64,000 nt of DNA from Phormidium tenue FACHB-886 (GCF_014764505.1 NZ_JACXWX010000004.1:248001-312000); one strand, 5' to 3'; counted from the first letter of the stretch, positions 18,543-27,856 are shown. The notes: generated from the sequence alone by a model not told the origin. A program made the numbers and translations.

Positions 18543-20303
18543 ATGAGTCAAATTGGTTCCACAAATACCCTCAAAATTATTCCTTTGGGCGGCTTGCATG
18601 AGATTGGTAAGAACACCTGCGTTTTTGAATACAACGATGAGATTGTTCTGCTGGATGCAGGCTTAGCGTTTCCTACAGATGGAATGCATGGCGTTAATGT
18701 GGTGTTGCCTGACATGACCTATCTCCGGGAAAACCGCCACAAGATTAAAGGCATGATCGTCACCCATGGGCACGAAGACCACATTGGGGGCATTGCCTTT
18801 CACCTGAAGCAATTTGATATTCCAGTCATCTATGGTCCACGGCTAGCGATGGCGTTGCTGCACGACAAGCTCGAAGAAGCTGCCGTTGCCGATCGCACTG
18901 AACTTCGCACCGTTCGTCCCCGTGACATGGTGCGAATCGGCTCGTCTTTCCTGGTCGAGTACATCCGCAACACTCACTCGATTGCTGATAGCTTCTCGAT
19001 AGCGCTGCATACACCAGTCGGCGTAGTCATCCACACGGGCGACTTCAAGTTTGACCATACGCCAATCGACGGCGAGTATTTTGATTTTCAGCGGATGGCA
19101 GAGCATGGCGAAAAAGGCGTACTATGCCTGATCAGCGACTCCACAAACTCTGAAGTTCCTGGATTCACCCCCTCTGAGCGATCGGTGGCTCCTAACCTCG
19201 ATCGAGCCTTTTCGCAGGCGTCAGGGCGGCTGCTGGTTACGACCTTTGCCTCTTCGGTACATCGGGTGAATATCATTCTGGAGCTTGCGAAAAAGCACGG
19301 AAGATCGGTTTCGATACTGGGACGATCGATGCTCAACGTGATTGCCCATGCAAGAGCGCTAGGCTACATCAAGTGCGAAGACGATCTATTTGTGCCGCTG
19401 AATGTGGCGAACAAGCTGCCGGAAGACAAAGTTCTGATCCTGACGACTGGTTCTCAGGGTGAACCCATGGCAGCCATGACCCGCATCGCCAATGGAGAAC
19501 ATCGCCAAATCAAGATCCGCGAAGGAGATACGGTGGTATTCTCGGCAAACCCCATTCCTGGCAACACGATCGCAGTCGTCAATACGATCGATAAACTGAT
19601 GATGCTGGGTGCGAAGGTTATCTATGGGCGCGACAAAGGCATTCACGTCTCGGGACATGGTGCACAAGAAGACCAAAAGCTAATGATTGGGCTGACCCGT
19701 CCCAAGTTCTTCTTGCCCGTCCATGGTGAGCACCGAATGCTGGTGAAGCACTCTGAAACGGCGAAGAGCCTTGGTATCCCGGCCGAAAATATGGTAATCA
19801 TCAATAACGGTGATGTAGTGGGGCTAACCCCTGACAGTATCCGCATTATTGACAAAGTTCCTTCTGGGATTGAGCTAGTTGATTCCTCACATGCAGGCGT
19901 TGTGCAAGATCGCGTTCTCAAAGAGCGTCAGCAGCTTGCAGAAGATGGCATTGTGACCATTGCTGCTTCGATTGGCTGGACAAGCGAACTAGTTGCTAAG
20001 CCAGAAATTCACCTGCGCGGTGTGGCAACTGCAATTGACAAAGCCAAGCTTGAAAAGGCAATCATTGAGACGATTCAGGCAGTTGTGAGCAACCGCTGGG
20101 CGGAGCTGTCTCAAACCCTCAGTAACGGTGTGATTGACGTGGATTGGGTGAAGCTGCGCGTCGAGCTAGAGCTAGAGCTACGTCGCCTGTTGCGTCGTGA
20201 GCTGCAAAGCAATCCTACACTGGTCTTTCTGCTGCAGTCGCCGTTAGAGCCACCTGCAACGGCAACTCGCCGCCAGCGATCGACAGCAAAAGTTGCTTCG
20301 TAA
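18543..20303 (+). CDS. rnj: Ribonuclease J
   Basis: The metallo-beta-lactamase-fold RNase has 586 residues and acts on mRNA turnover and maturation (5'-3' exo- and endonuclease). The zinc motif HGHEDHIGG is near residue 75, GDFKFDHTP gives a further metal ligand, beta-CASP elements are visible (SDSTNSE; TTGSQGEP), and the C-terminal RNase J domain is present. Cyanobacteria use RNase J together with RNase E. It lies downstream of dapA after about 250 bp, so it probably has its own promoter, and the order asd-dapA-rnj is conserved in the phylum. Confidence 0.96.
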   Translation: MSQIGSTNTLKIIPLGGLHEIGKNTCVFEYNDEIVLLDAGLAFPTDGMHGVNVVLPDMTYLRENRHKIKGMIVTHGHEDHIGGIAFHLKQFDIPVIYGPRLAMALLHDKLEEAAVADRTELRTVRPRDMVRIGSSFLVEYIRNTHSIADSFSIALHTPVGVVIHTGDFKFDHTPIDGEYFDFQRMAEHGEKGVLCLISDSTNSEVPGFTPSERSVAPNLDRAFSQASGRLLVTTFASSVHRVNIILELAKKHGRSVSILGRSMLNVIAHARALGYIKCEDDLFVPLNVANKLPEDKVLILTTGSQGEPMAAMTRIANGEHRQIKIREGDTVVFSANPIPGNTIAVVNTIDKLMMLGAKVIYGRDKGIHVSGHGAQEDQKLMIGLTRPKFFLPVHGEHRMLVKHSETAKSLGIPAENMVIINNGDVVGLTPDSIRIIDKVPSGIELVDSSHAGVVQDRVLKERQQLAEDGIVTIAASIGWTSELVAKPEIHLRGVATAIDKAKLEKAIIETIQAVVSNRWAELSQTLSNGVIDVDWVKLRVELELELRRLLRRELQSNPTLVFLLQSPLEPPATATRRQRSTAKVAS

Positions 20304-20742
20304 AGCAGCTCGATCAGACGTTTAAGAAGCTGTCTGGTTATTTCCACTCATAATTCCATCCGAATTTAAAAGCTAGAGCTATTCTCCTTGGAGAATGGCT
20401 CTAGCTTTTTATGGCGATTTTCCATTGCGTGAGGCATAGGTTTTTCGGTATGTACCGCGCTCCATACAGAATAACAACCAACTTCGTTCGTTCGAGTGCA
20501 AACACTATAAGCAAACTTGCTGAAGGTTGGGCTGTTGACTGGAACAAACTTGAGTAGTTCCACGGCTACCAGCATCTACTAACTTGGGCAAAATCACACT
20601 GTTAGGTTCGATAAAGAACTACTGTTTAGGCACTAATTTTCCGGTAAGTCGTCTTTCTCTGGTGTAGATAGCTTTTGGCAAACGCCTAATAAACGCCAGC
20701 GAGTTTTGCCCCAACAAACCGCATTGCGGAAGAGAGAAGAAC
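20304..20742. other. Intergenic spacer downstream of rnj
   Basis: Apart from the terminator at 20368-20410, nothing gene-like was seen in this 439-bp spacer. The last 100 bases before 20743 contain the promoter region of the next gene. Confidence 0.6.
20368..20410 (+). terminator. Intrinsic terminator of rnj
   Basis: AAAAGCTAGAGC pairs with GCTCTAGCTTTT, continuing into ATTCTC/GAGAAT with one mismatch, around a short CTTG loop, and is followed by T residues. The position 65 bp after the rnj stop fits the plus-strand transcript. Confidence 0.85.
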
Positions 20743-21135
20743 ATGAACGCATCCGATTCTAAAAGCGATCGCCAGTCCACCAATCCTGCAGCCTATGTTA
20801 GCTGGGGTTGGGTTGAATCGCCTAACGGAATGGCTCCATCGCAATCTGCTCCGCTAAAGCCCCCTGCTCAACCTGCATTTGACCTGTTTAAACCAGTTCG
20901 GCAATGGCTTGATTGTTTAGTAGTCAACGATATCAAATTGGCGCACTTTCTCTGCAAATCAATCCCATCTCAGTGTCCGTTTGAGCGTGACATAAAACTA
21001 TTTAACCGTACACTCTTCCATATCCCACCGCTCTGCAAGCTAAATCCGGTGTATGACGAAGTGGTTGCGTTAAGATTTCGCGCTCTGTGCTACTTGGCAG
21101 ATGTTTGCGGCGAAGATGTGACCCCCTACTGTTAA
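20743..21135 (+). CDS. Mo-dependent nitrogenase C-terminal-like domain protein
   Basis: The protein has 130 residues, and residues about 50-130 match a cyanobacterial family named after the C-terminus of a Mo-dependent nitrogenase-associated protein (FDLFKPVRQWLD; CKSIPSQCPFERDI; CYLADVCGED). The name is historical; the domain is found in non-fixing strains too, and no nif gene is present in this window. Three cysteine clusters (CKSIPSQC, CKLNP, CYLADVC) could bind metal, but this is inference. The N-terminal 45 residues are polar and low complexity. A terminator follows at once. Confidence 0.7.
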   Translation: MNASDSKSDRQSTNPAAYVSWGWVESPNGMAPSQSAPLKPPAQPAFDLFKPVRQWLDCLVVNDIKLAHFLCKSIPSQCPFERDIKLFNRTLFHIPPLCKLNPVYDEVVALRFRALCYLADVCGEDVTPYC

Positions 21136-21172
21136 ACCAATCTCCCTGGAATCAGCGACCCCTCCAAAATGC

Positions 21173-21201
21173 AGCAGAACCTTATTGGTTCTGCTTTTTT
21201 T
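21173..21201 (+). terminator. Intrinsic terminator
   Basis: AGCAGAACC (21173-21181) pairs with GGTTCTGCT (21187-21195), followed by a run of seven to eight T residues. It ends the 20743-21135 transcript. Confidence 0.92.
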
Positions 21202-21822
21202 CGGCAGGAGTTCTTTTGATAGTTGATCAAAACAGTAAAGCTGATTAATATGGCTGTCGCCGATATACTTAGGACATTTTTTAGTGCGAAGTGTGCCCCA
21301 AAAATGTCTCTGTCTTAACTGCTGCGGGAAGTGCTGTAGAATAGCTCGATCGCCTTTATAAATTAGTTGCTATTGCAATTTTTCTTAGAGCTGCAGCGAG
21401 TAGATACTTTAATTGATAGGAGTAAATATAAATATCTACATCGCAAGTGAAGCGCTTCATGATGCTTTGCTCAAGCTCTTATGATTTCTCAAATTCTGCC
21501 GAAGACCATAGTACAGTTGGTATTTTCAACAGTATCAGTATTGGTGTTCGGCTCGATCGTATCCACAACTCTTTTCCGTTTCTTTTGCAACATATCAATC
21601 TTGTCAGCCTACGTTTCCCAGACCTTGCCTAAACCTATTGCTTCAGAGGTGCTGCCTTCTTTCACTGCTACTGAAACAGAGCCTCCAGAATTACATTGCT
21701 AAATAGAAGCAGCAATAGGAGGAATTTTTTCTCCAGAAGTAAAAGGAGAGCATATAGTGCTATGCGTTCACGTTAGATCGTTATCTATTTCTTATCTATG
21801 TAAAAACGGTGTTGCTGATTTC
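21202..21822. other. Intergenic spacer, no supported gene
   Basis: About 620 bp with only very short frames. A stem of GGACATTTTT with AAAAATGTCT occurs at about 21269-21309. A 73-codon frame at 21481-21702 has one hydrophobic stretch but no ribosome-binding site or recognised motif. Confidence 0.5.
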
Positions 21823-21881
21823 GGGGATGATTTTTGAGTGAGAGGGGCGTGGAGCGCCCCTCTCACTCAAAAATCATCCCC
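21823..21881. terminator. Perfect 27-bp hairpin
   Basis: 21823-21849 pairs without mismatch with 21855-21881 around a five-base loop. With the next hairpin at 21901 it forms a double stop downstream of the minus-strand RTX gene. It has no U-tract on the plus strand. Confidence 0.75.
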
Positions 21882-21900
21882 CTGTTAAGCGATGCCTTTA

Positions 21901-21930
21901 TGTAAAAACCCCGCAAAGCGGGGTTTTACA
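21901..21930 (-). terminator. Intrinsic terminator of the DUF4347/RTX gene
   Basis: CCCCGC/GCGGGG with AAAA/TTTT extension around an AAA loop. Read on the minus strand it lies 50 bp past the stop of the gene at 21981-24251 and ends in T residues. Confidence 0.8.
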
Positions 21931-21980
21931 AAACATCTGTTTCAACGATCTGAGCATGGAGGCTCAAAGAGAAGGTTTGC

Positions 21981-24251
21981 TCAGGCTCTTGTGAAATCAG
22001 CTGCTGTGAACTGCCCCACTCTAGCGCGATCGATCGAGGCTAAAATCTCTGAGCGATTCTTAACCAGAACGTGGTTTCCTTGCTGAACAAAGTCTAGATC
22101 CTTGAAATTTAAGCTGCCAGACAGCCCCAGTTTGTCTAGCCCATTCTCAAAATCGCGGATCAGCTCTTTGCCTCCAGTAGATAGCTCAAACATATCTTTG
22201 CCTTTGCCACCCACATAAATGTTGACTCCTCTGTCGCCGTATAGGCGATCGTTGCCGTTGCCGCCAAACAGCGTGTCCTTCCCAAGACCGCCCTCTAGCC
22301 TATCATTGCCATTATTGCCCACGAGGCGATCGTTTCCGGCCAAACCCAGCAGCCTATCGGCTTGAGCTGCACCCCGCAGAGTATTGTTGCCTTTGTCACC
22401 TTGTTTTGAGGTTGGGGCTGCTGGTGAGGGCTGGGTTGGCTGTAGAGATTCGGTTTTGCCATCGGGATCATTGTCCAGATTAGTGACTGCAACATCGGGC
22501 AGAGAGATTGCTGTATACTGCCCATCGCCACTGCTGATTTTAGTTTGGATTTTGTACGCTACACTGCCATCGTTCGCCTTGTCATCCACGCCTTGGATTG
22601 TGACAGTTTGCGGTGTAAACCAGTTGGTGGATGTAAACGTGATGCTGGCTGGAACTTTACCTTCTTTGGGGTTTGAGCTAGTCAAGTTCAGCGTCACATC
22701 TGCATTGGGCTGGCTGTTCAAGACGGCTGTGAAGCTAGCGTCTTTGCCTGCTTCGCTAGTTTGCAAACCCGTTGTAGGAGTTAGGGTAACCCCAGGCGTT
22801 ACAAGCTGCTGCCAGTTCACTACTTCGCCGAGCTGCTTGCTCGTAAGTCCGTTTAGCAGTGAAGAAGCCTTGAGCGCTGCGACATCGTTATAAACTCCTA
22901 CTGCAGCTTTAGCGTCTGCTGTTGTTGCATTGATGCCGTAGAAAAACAGCAGCGATCGGGTGCTGTTGGCTGGAACGGTGAGGCGATAGTTGACGATCTC
23001 GCCTTTGTTACTATCCGGTTGGCTGGCGCTGCTGAGGAAAACTTCAGTGGAGACGGAGGTGGGCGTTACTGCGGGAGTTCCAGGACCACCTAACACATTC
23101 GTGCTGGCGGCTCTGAAGAAATTGCTGCCGCGCCCTTCTCCCAGTTTTTCGCCTTCAAAAGCGCGATCGTCATCATCGGTAATAACCCAGCGAGCATCTT
23201 TGGAGAAGGAGAACTGCGGCCATCTGATACCTGGATCAGCAGCATTGCTGACTGCTTTGACCTCACTGGAGTTACCTGTACCTAGATTTGTGACCCAGCT
23301 GACATCCACGGTGATGTCTTGATTGGTGGGGTTGGTGAGGCTTTGCAACGTCCGCATTACCGGTTTGTCTTGAATGACGCTGTACTGCATTGCGACATTC
23401 AAGCCAGAGTAGGGGCGATCGCCCGCTGCGGTTAGCGTTTGTCCGGTTAGATCTGCTGTGCTCGCTGCCGTAACAATTCTGTTGTTGATATACAGTGATA
23501 GCCCGTTGGTGACAGCGCTGGCACCCGCCTGAGTAGCTGGTAAGCTAGCGTAAAGCACCCCAAACCCAGAAGAACCATTGGCAAAGCCGCCGCTAGGAAG
23601 CCCGTTGCTCGTTCCTAGACCATTGGATAGTACCCAGGTTGCTCCCGCGCCTTTTAGCTCCAGGTAGCCCGGATTTACTGCTGCCAAAACGCCCTCAAAT
23701 TGAGCGAGCTTGGCGAAGTCAAACGGCAGGACATCAGTAGGAGTGCCAAGCGTCGCCTCCAGCGCCCAGCTACCACCCGCTGCCGGATTGCCTGTCAGCG
23801 ATTGAGAAGCGGCGATCGTTGCGCCTGTTAGTTGATGCAGTCGTTCGACAAACTCAGCTCCAGCATCGCCCATGCCAACATGGCAACCATACAGAGAAAG
23901 CTGCGACAGACTGCCACCATCAAACCATTGCCGGATCTGGTTGGCATATCGACCGAGCGTGTCCAGGCTCAGCGCACTGTTGCCCAGCAGCAGCCAACCA
24001 GGTGCCCCATGCGACACAAGGTGGAGGTGGGTAATCGTGTCAGTGATTTGGTGCAGTTGAGCCAGCCGTGCAGTGATTTGAGCTATGCCGTCCTGGTTTG
24101 CATCTAAAACAAACACCTGTGCCTGTGGAAGAGCAGCATCTATTAAAGACTGATAGCCATCGATCGATGGATCGAGCACAATCAGTGTTGTAATAGATAC
24201 CAACTTGCGAACTGCAGTTAAGTTCATTGGGTTTAATTGGTAAATAGACAT
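21981..24251 (-). CDS. Large secreted DUF4347/RTX calcium-binding protein
   Basis: The 756-residue protein has a DUF4347 domain at about 24-190 (THLHLVSHGAPGW; LYGCHVG), found at the N-terminus of large cyanobacterial surface proteins. A beta-rich middle follows, with a Calx-beta-like segment (about 495-600, TPTTGLQTSEAGKDASF). Seven RTX nonapeptides (about 627-689, such as GGNGNDRLY) bind Ca2+. The C-terminus ends QFTAADFTRA, resembling the tail of the RTX protein at 39005. RTX repeats plus an uncleaved C-terminal signal point to export by a type I system, probably the one at 31964-37713. There is no Sec signal peptide. The function is unknown; adhesion or surface-layer roles are typical. 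Confidence 0.82.
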   Translation of the reverse strand: MSIYQLNPMNLTAVRKLVSITTLIVLDPSIDGYQSLIDAALPQAQVFVLDANQDGIAQITARLAQLHQITDTITHLHLVSHGAPGWLLLGNSALSLDTLGRYANQIRQWFDGGSLSQLSLYGCHVGMGDAGAEFVERLHQLTGATIAASQSLTGNPAAGGSWALEATLGTPTDVLPFDFAKLAQFEGVLAAVNPGYLELKGAGATWVLSNGLGTSNGLPSGGFANGSSGFGVLYASLPATQAGASAVTNGLSLYINNRIVTAASTADLTGQTLTAAGDRPYSGLNVAMQYSVIQDKPVMRTLQSLTNPTNQDITVDVSWVTNLGTGNSSEVKAVSNAADPGIRWPQFSFSKDARWVITDDDDRAFEGEKLGEGRGSNFFRAASTNVLGGPGTPAVTPTSVSTEVFLSSASQPDSNKGEIVNYRLTVPANSTRSLLFFYGINATTADAKAAVGVYNDVAALKASSLLNGLTSKQLGEVVNWQQLVTPGVTLTPTTGLQTSEAGKDASFTAVLNSQPNADVTLNLTSSNPKEGKVPASITFTSTNWFTPQTVTIQGVDDKANDGSVAYKIQTKISSGDGQYTAISLPDVAVTNLDNDPDGKTESLQPTQPSPAAPTSKQGDKGNNTLRGAAQADRLLGLAGNDRLVGNNGNDRLEGGLGKDTLFGGNGNDRLYGDRGVNIYVGGKGKDMFELSTGGKELIRDFENGLDKLGLSGSLNFKDLDFVQQGNHVLVKNRSEILASIDRARVGQFTAADFTRA

Positions 24252-24607
24252 GCGAAGTATCTCTCCTTATTTCAGAAGAGACAGTAGAAACAACCAGGAC
24301 TCAAAGCGCTTTGTTACCAAATTGACAGGGAATTAACTAAAGCAATGCGCTAGTGAAAATATGCAGCCTCGCAGCAGAATTGCTTACATGCAGGAGCTTT
24401 GGACGCAATCCTGCACCTAGTTTGACAGCAAATGCTCACCCACAGTTTGTCAGGAAGGCTGCACGAGCGCAGTGTCTTCTTACGGGGATTTACTGAAGAT
24501 TTATTAGAAGTCTAGATTTGAAATTCTTTTGTAAAGCGGCGTGTTACAAGATCTGGAAGCTTCTAGCAAGTCAAGCTTCTAGTAAGTCGTAAGGTATTCC
24601 AGCTCAT
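24252..24607. other. Intergenic spacer upstream of the DUF4347/RTX gene
   Basis: No gene is visible in this 356-bp spacer. It includes the promoter region of the minus-strand gene at 21981-24251 and a 16-bp tandem duplication at 24557-24588. Confidence 0.6.
24557..24588. repeat. 16-bp tandem duplication, one mismatch
   Basis: AAGCTTCTAGCAAGTC is followed directly by AAGCTTCTAGTAAGTC. Confidence 0.85.
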
Positions 24608-25975
24608 TCACCAAGTTGGATAAGTCACTCGCAGCAATTGATTTACCTCAGGGGCAACAAGCTTAACTGTTTTGCCATCCAACCAGCGAACTTCAACATA
24701 CTCTATCTGCGATTGGTTGCCTAGCCCAAAATGGGCGACAGGTTCCATCTGGCAAAGATAGCCACTGCCTGCATCGATCGCCCGGATCTGCCGCCGCTCA
24801 CCTGCCATCAAAGTAACAATTGCGCCACGCGCGGGTGCGCCTTGAGCCGTCAGCGGCAGGATTCGCAACCAGTAATTTTCCTGGGCAATGGCATGATAAA
24901 GCGACAGCGGCTGAGCAATCGATTCCCCATGGGCAATAACTAACTCTAGCCGCCCATCGCCATCAAAATCGCCCACGGCGGCTCCGGTGCCTGCTCCTCT
25001 TGGCTCTAGAGCTTCACCTATGTCGATCGGTACCCATTTTCCTGCCCGCCAGCCAAACAGCCGATTTGGTTGCCCAATGTTGTTGAAAAATAGCTCCTCA
25101 TAGCCGTCGTTGTCAAAATCAGCGGCAATCACCGTACGAATTCGAGAAGGACGAGCGAACGCAGCCGGGGCAGTATTCCGAAACTTGCCAGGGTCCTGCT
25201 GCAAATAAAAGCGATGCTCGCCCTCCCAATTGCCATAAACCAGATCAAATCGCCCATCATTATCTGCATCCAGAATTGCGACTCCCCGTCCATTCTCATG
25301 AGCATCGCTGAGCCCCGCGATCGCTGCAATATCTACAAAGGTGCCATCACCCTGATTGCGAAACAAAAGATTAGGGGCATGTTCGTTTGCCATGAAGATA
25401 TCCATCCGGCTGGAAACCAGCGGCAGCGCCACAACTCCCCGCCCACCCGTTACCTGTGCTAGCCCTGCCTCGGGTGCAACATCAGCTAACATGCCGTCTT
25501 CGTTGAGTTCGTAAAGCCGGACTGCCCCGCCATAGTTTGCGACCAAGCAGCCATAGCGCCCTGTGCCATATCGATCGATCCAAGCAACCGATCGCCCTGC
25601 TGTGAGATTGAGCGAGTCCTGGTTTTGGGGTAGCGAAAACAAATCAACCCAATCGCCGTTCTGCCAATCGAACAGCCGATCGCTCAGCTGTTTGCGTCCG
25701 GAGAACGTATCTGTGTTGAGCACATAAATTTCTTCGCGTCCATCGCCGTCTAGATCGCCTGCTGCCACACCGATCGCCTGCCGCCCCAAATCGCTTAGCA
25801 CCGGTGCTGCCACATCTACAAAACCATTTCCCTGCCATTTTAGGGCTAGATTGCGTCCGCCAAAGCCAGCTACAAATAGCTCAAACTGTCCATCGCCATC
25901 TAAGTCGGTTACTGCAATGCCATAGTTCAACTGCGTGGGGTTATCGAGCAAAAGGAGGCTCTTATCTAGGAACAT
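24608..25975 (-). CDS. FG-GAP/VCBS repeat protein with ASPIC/UnbV C-terminal domain (CRTAC1-like)
   Basis: The 455-residue protein has repeated Ca2+-binding DxDxDG loops spaced along an FG-GAP beta-propeller: DLDGDGQFE, DLDGDGREE, DADNDGRFD, DFDNDGYEE and DFDGDGRLE. The C-terminal region from about residue 365 (NYWLRILPL; FGLGNQSQIEYVEVRWLDG) is an ASPIC/UnbV domain. Such proteins are usually extracellular or surface-bound, but no N-terminal signal peptide is seen here, so the export route is unclear. It has a close relation to animal CRTAC1 proteins; the function in bacteria is unknown. Confidence 0.85.
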   Translation of the reverse strand: MFLDKSLLLLDNPTQLNYGIAVTDLDGDGQFELFVAGFGGRNLALKWQGNGFVDVAAPVLSDLGRQAIGVAAGDLDGDGREEIYVLNTDTFSGRKQLSDRLFDWQNGDWVDLFSLPQNQDSLNLTAGRSVAWIDRYGTGRYGCLVANYGGAVRLYELNEDGMLADVAPEAGLAQVTGGRGVVALPLVSSRMDIFMANEHAPNLLFRNQGDGTFVDIAAIAGLSDAHENGRGVAILDADNDGRFDLVYGNWEGEHRFYLQQDPGKFRNTAPAAFARPSRIRTVIAADFDNDGYEELFFNNIGQPNRLFGWRAGKWVPIDIGEALEPRGAGTGAAVGDFDGDGRLELVIAHGESIAQPLSLYHAIAQENYWLRILPLTAQGAPARGAIVTLMAGERRQIRAIDAGSGYLCQMEPVAHFGLGNQSQIEYVEVRWLDGKTVKLVAPEVNQLLRVTYPTW

Positions 25976-26196
25976 ACGATCCTCAGGAGATGCAACGGCT
26001 GAAGCGGCTGAACACCGACTTGTCTAAACAGGACGGGTGTGTTCATGCCACAGAACCCATGCTCCTAAACGATAGCTCGCTCAGGATTGGGGCAATACCT
26101 ACCAGATTAGTAGAATTCTGTGCTGAGAAATATAAAGCTCGCTCAGAACCCAAAAAATTGCGGCGTGCCGTCAGGCTTGCTAATTCATCAAGATCG

Positions 26197-26640
26197 TTAA
26201 GTAGAAGAACTGGCTAGCCCTGCTGCCTGTAGCGCCTTCCAGGTGCGAGTGGTACAAGATGCTGGCGTGAGGCTAGCGATCGCCACCCACTGAATGCCCC
26301 GCACTCCCACTTCGGGCTCAGCGCTGTGTAAGTTGGCAGGTCGGTGCGGAACAGAACATTTATAAATGATGTTGAGCTGATGCTGTGTTCCGCCTGTGCG
26401 GCGCTCCATGTAGGTTTCAACGATCGTCAGCAGCCCCTCTACCTGAAAATCCGTGACGCTGGTTTCTTCATAGATTTCTCTTGCTAATCCTTCCAGGATC
26501 GATTCGTGCGGCTCCAGTCCACCACCTGGCAGATCCCAACGATCGGGTTCGGGGGGATCGGTTTGGTCAATCAGCAGAACATCTTCGGCGTCAGCTATCA
26601 AGCCGAGGACGCTGACGCGGAGAATAAAATTAGCAGGCAT
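26197..26640 (-). CDS. Nudix hydrolase
   Basis: The protein has 147 residues from ATG 26640 (MPANFILRVSVLGLI). The frame is open upstream, but those residues do not fit the family. The Nudix box is complete apart from its last glycine: GGGLEPHESILEGLA followed by REIYEETSV, with the metal-binding EE. These enzymes cleave nucleoside diphosphates linked to other moieties; the substrate is not predictable. It stands alone on the minus strand. Confidence 0.88.
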   Translation of the reverse strand: MPANFILRVSVLGLIADAEDVLLIDQTDPPEPDRWDLPGGGLEPHESILEGLAREIYEETSVTDFQVEGLLTIVETYMERRTGGTQHQLNIIYKCSVPHRPANLHSAEPEVGVRGIQWVAIASLTPASCTTRTWKALQAAGLASSST

Positions 26641-26956
26641 GGATGGCAACAAAAGACAGAGATGAGATGTTAACAGAAGATGGAGGCTGATGTATATTTC
26701 TGTCGAGCAACAAGGACAGAAGCTAAGTGATAAGAGGGGCGATCGCCAACTGGAAATCTCTTCAGTGGCTCGAACAGCCGTAGCCAGGAGCCACAATATT
26801 GAATGCACTGCACTGCACGCACTGAATGCGCTGCAAGGAGCAGGAATATCTTCGTCGTTTGAACTAGTTTAAGCCTTCGATCCAAGAGAATAGGCATTGC
26901 CAGCCTTGCATTAAGGTGAAATTTCTTTCTTCAATTGGAACTTGCTCAACTCACCC

Positions 26957-26989
26957 TGTTCTAATTAAGAATATTGTGTTCTAATTGAA
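26957..26989 (+). promoter_or_regulatory. Paired TGTTCTAATTRA motif
   Basis: TGTTCTAATTAAG (26957-26969) and TGTTCTAATTGAA (26977-26989) start exactly 20 bp apart, that is, about two helical turns. Related copies occur in the secretion-operon and kinase-operon promoter regions (38124-38287 and 47573-47612). The protein that binds, if any, is unknown. Confidence 0.35.
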
Positions 26990-27012
26990 TTACAGTAGGT
27001 CTCAATTCCAAA

Positions 27013-27067
27013 CCTCAAGCTTCTGCTGTGTTTTGTATGTCATGTAAAACATAGCAAAAGCTTGAGG
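27013..27067. repeat. Long imperfect hairpin in spacer
   Basis: CCTCAAGCTT at the left pairs with AAGCTTGAGG at the right, continuing through TGCT/AGCA and TGTTTT/AAAACA with single mismatches around a loop of about 11 bases. It may be a terminator or a remnant mobile element; no U-tract follows. Confidence 0.6.
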
Positions 27068-27237
27068 TCTCTTTCGTCTAAACAGGGCTATGAAATGCGC
27101 TTGGCGCTGCCAATTCTAGTTATCTGTTTGTCACAGAATGCAATCTGCGTCCCTTTTTGCAAAAAAATTAGGCCCGCATTAAGCAATACTGAGTATCCAA
27201 ATGTGTTTAGATTGACCACCTAAAATTTGTGATGCTG

Positions 27238-27268
27238 TTGACACTTCATCTTGTAAATCTGCTATACT
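27238..27268 (+). promoter_or_regulatory. Strong sigma-70-type promoter
   Basis: TTGACA at 27238-27243 and TATACT at 27263-27268, with an extended -10 TG at 27260-27261 (TGnTATACT). The spacer is 19 bp, a little long, which the extended -10 can offset. The predicted start (about 27275) coincides with the start of a 16-bp inverted repeat. It also lies 590 bp upstream of the CHRD gene, so it could drive a long leader. Confidence 0.65.
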
Positions 27269-27274
27269 TCAGAG

Positions 27275-27509
27275 CAAAGTAGGGCGGACACTCAATTCAA
27301 AGGAACTCATCGCCTTTGCATCCCTCGCTCCTGCTAAGTTTAGTTCGGATCTTTGATTTGAGCCTGATTGTCTCTGAAGGTCGTAGCACCAGATATTGAG
27401 CTTTTCTCTGCATTTACCAGGTCTCGTTCCAGCTCTAGGTTTTTTAAGTTACTAGATTTGAGTAACTCTTGATTGGAAAAATCCTCTTGAGGATGTCCGC
27501 CTTACTTTG
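27275..27509 (+). ncRNA. Candidate structured RNA of about 235 nt, closed by a 16-bp stem
   Basis: CAAAGTAGGGCGGACA (27275-27290) is complementary to TGTCCGCCTTACTTTG (27494-27509) at 15 of 16 positions, or all 16 with one G-U pair. Inside are further stems: CAAAGG/CCTTTG (27298-27318), AGTTACT/AGTAACT (27447-27467) and TCCTC/GAGGA (27482-27493). The promoter at 27238-27268 would start the transcript at the first base of the closing stem. No open frame of note lies inside. It could be a stand-alone RNA, a leader of the CHRD gene, or a miniature inverted-repeat element; no target duplication flanks it. I do not recognise it as a named RNA family. Confidence 0.45.
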
Positions 27510-27856
27510 ACCTAGCTGCTCTAAAGTACTGTTCGGTTCAAGGTTTGAACTGGCGATCTATTAGTGCTTAATCTGGTGCTGAATCTAGTACAGCCAAAAT
27601 TTAGTTCTAAAGCACCGTAGTGCGAGCAGTTTGTTCGCACGGTCATTCTGCTTGCATTATGTTTGCTATAGAACATTTGGTTCGTTCTACTAGTAACAGA
27701 CGCTCTACTGGTGACAGAGTAGACGCTAAAGAACAATCAAAACTTACTGTTTAGAGCGATGTTCTCTGCTGCAATTTCGCAGTGCGAGATGCTGTTGTGC
27801 TTAGTCGCGACTAGCGGCTACCGCCTTCTATTTTTCCCATTTTGAAAGGAGTCTTC

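Larger units (their letters stand above)
26641..27237. other. Intergenic spacer with hairpin and paired motif
   Basis: No gene supported. It holds two copies of TGTTCTAATTRA (26957 and 26977) and a long hairpin at 27013-27067. The 27238 promoter begins at the right edge. Confidence 0.6.

Noticed and set aside
20743-21135. Evidence for nitrogen fixation
   Set aside because: The domain name is historical; the domain occurs without nif genes and none is present here.
21481-21702. 73-codon frame with a hydrophobic stretch
   Set aside because: No ribosome-binding site, no recognised motif and an overlapping alternative frame of similar length; AT-rich spacers give such frames by chance.
27275-27509. 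Miniature inverted-repeat transposon as the explanation for the 16-bp repeats
   Set aside because: No flanking target duplication is visible and a promoter points straight into the left arm, so an RNA is preferred, though the mobile-element explanation is not excluded.
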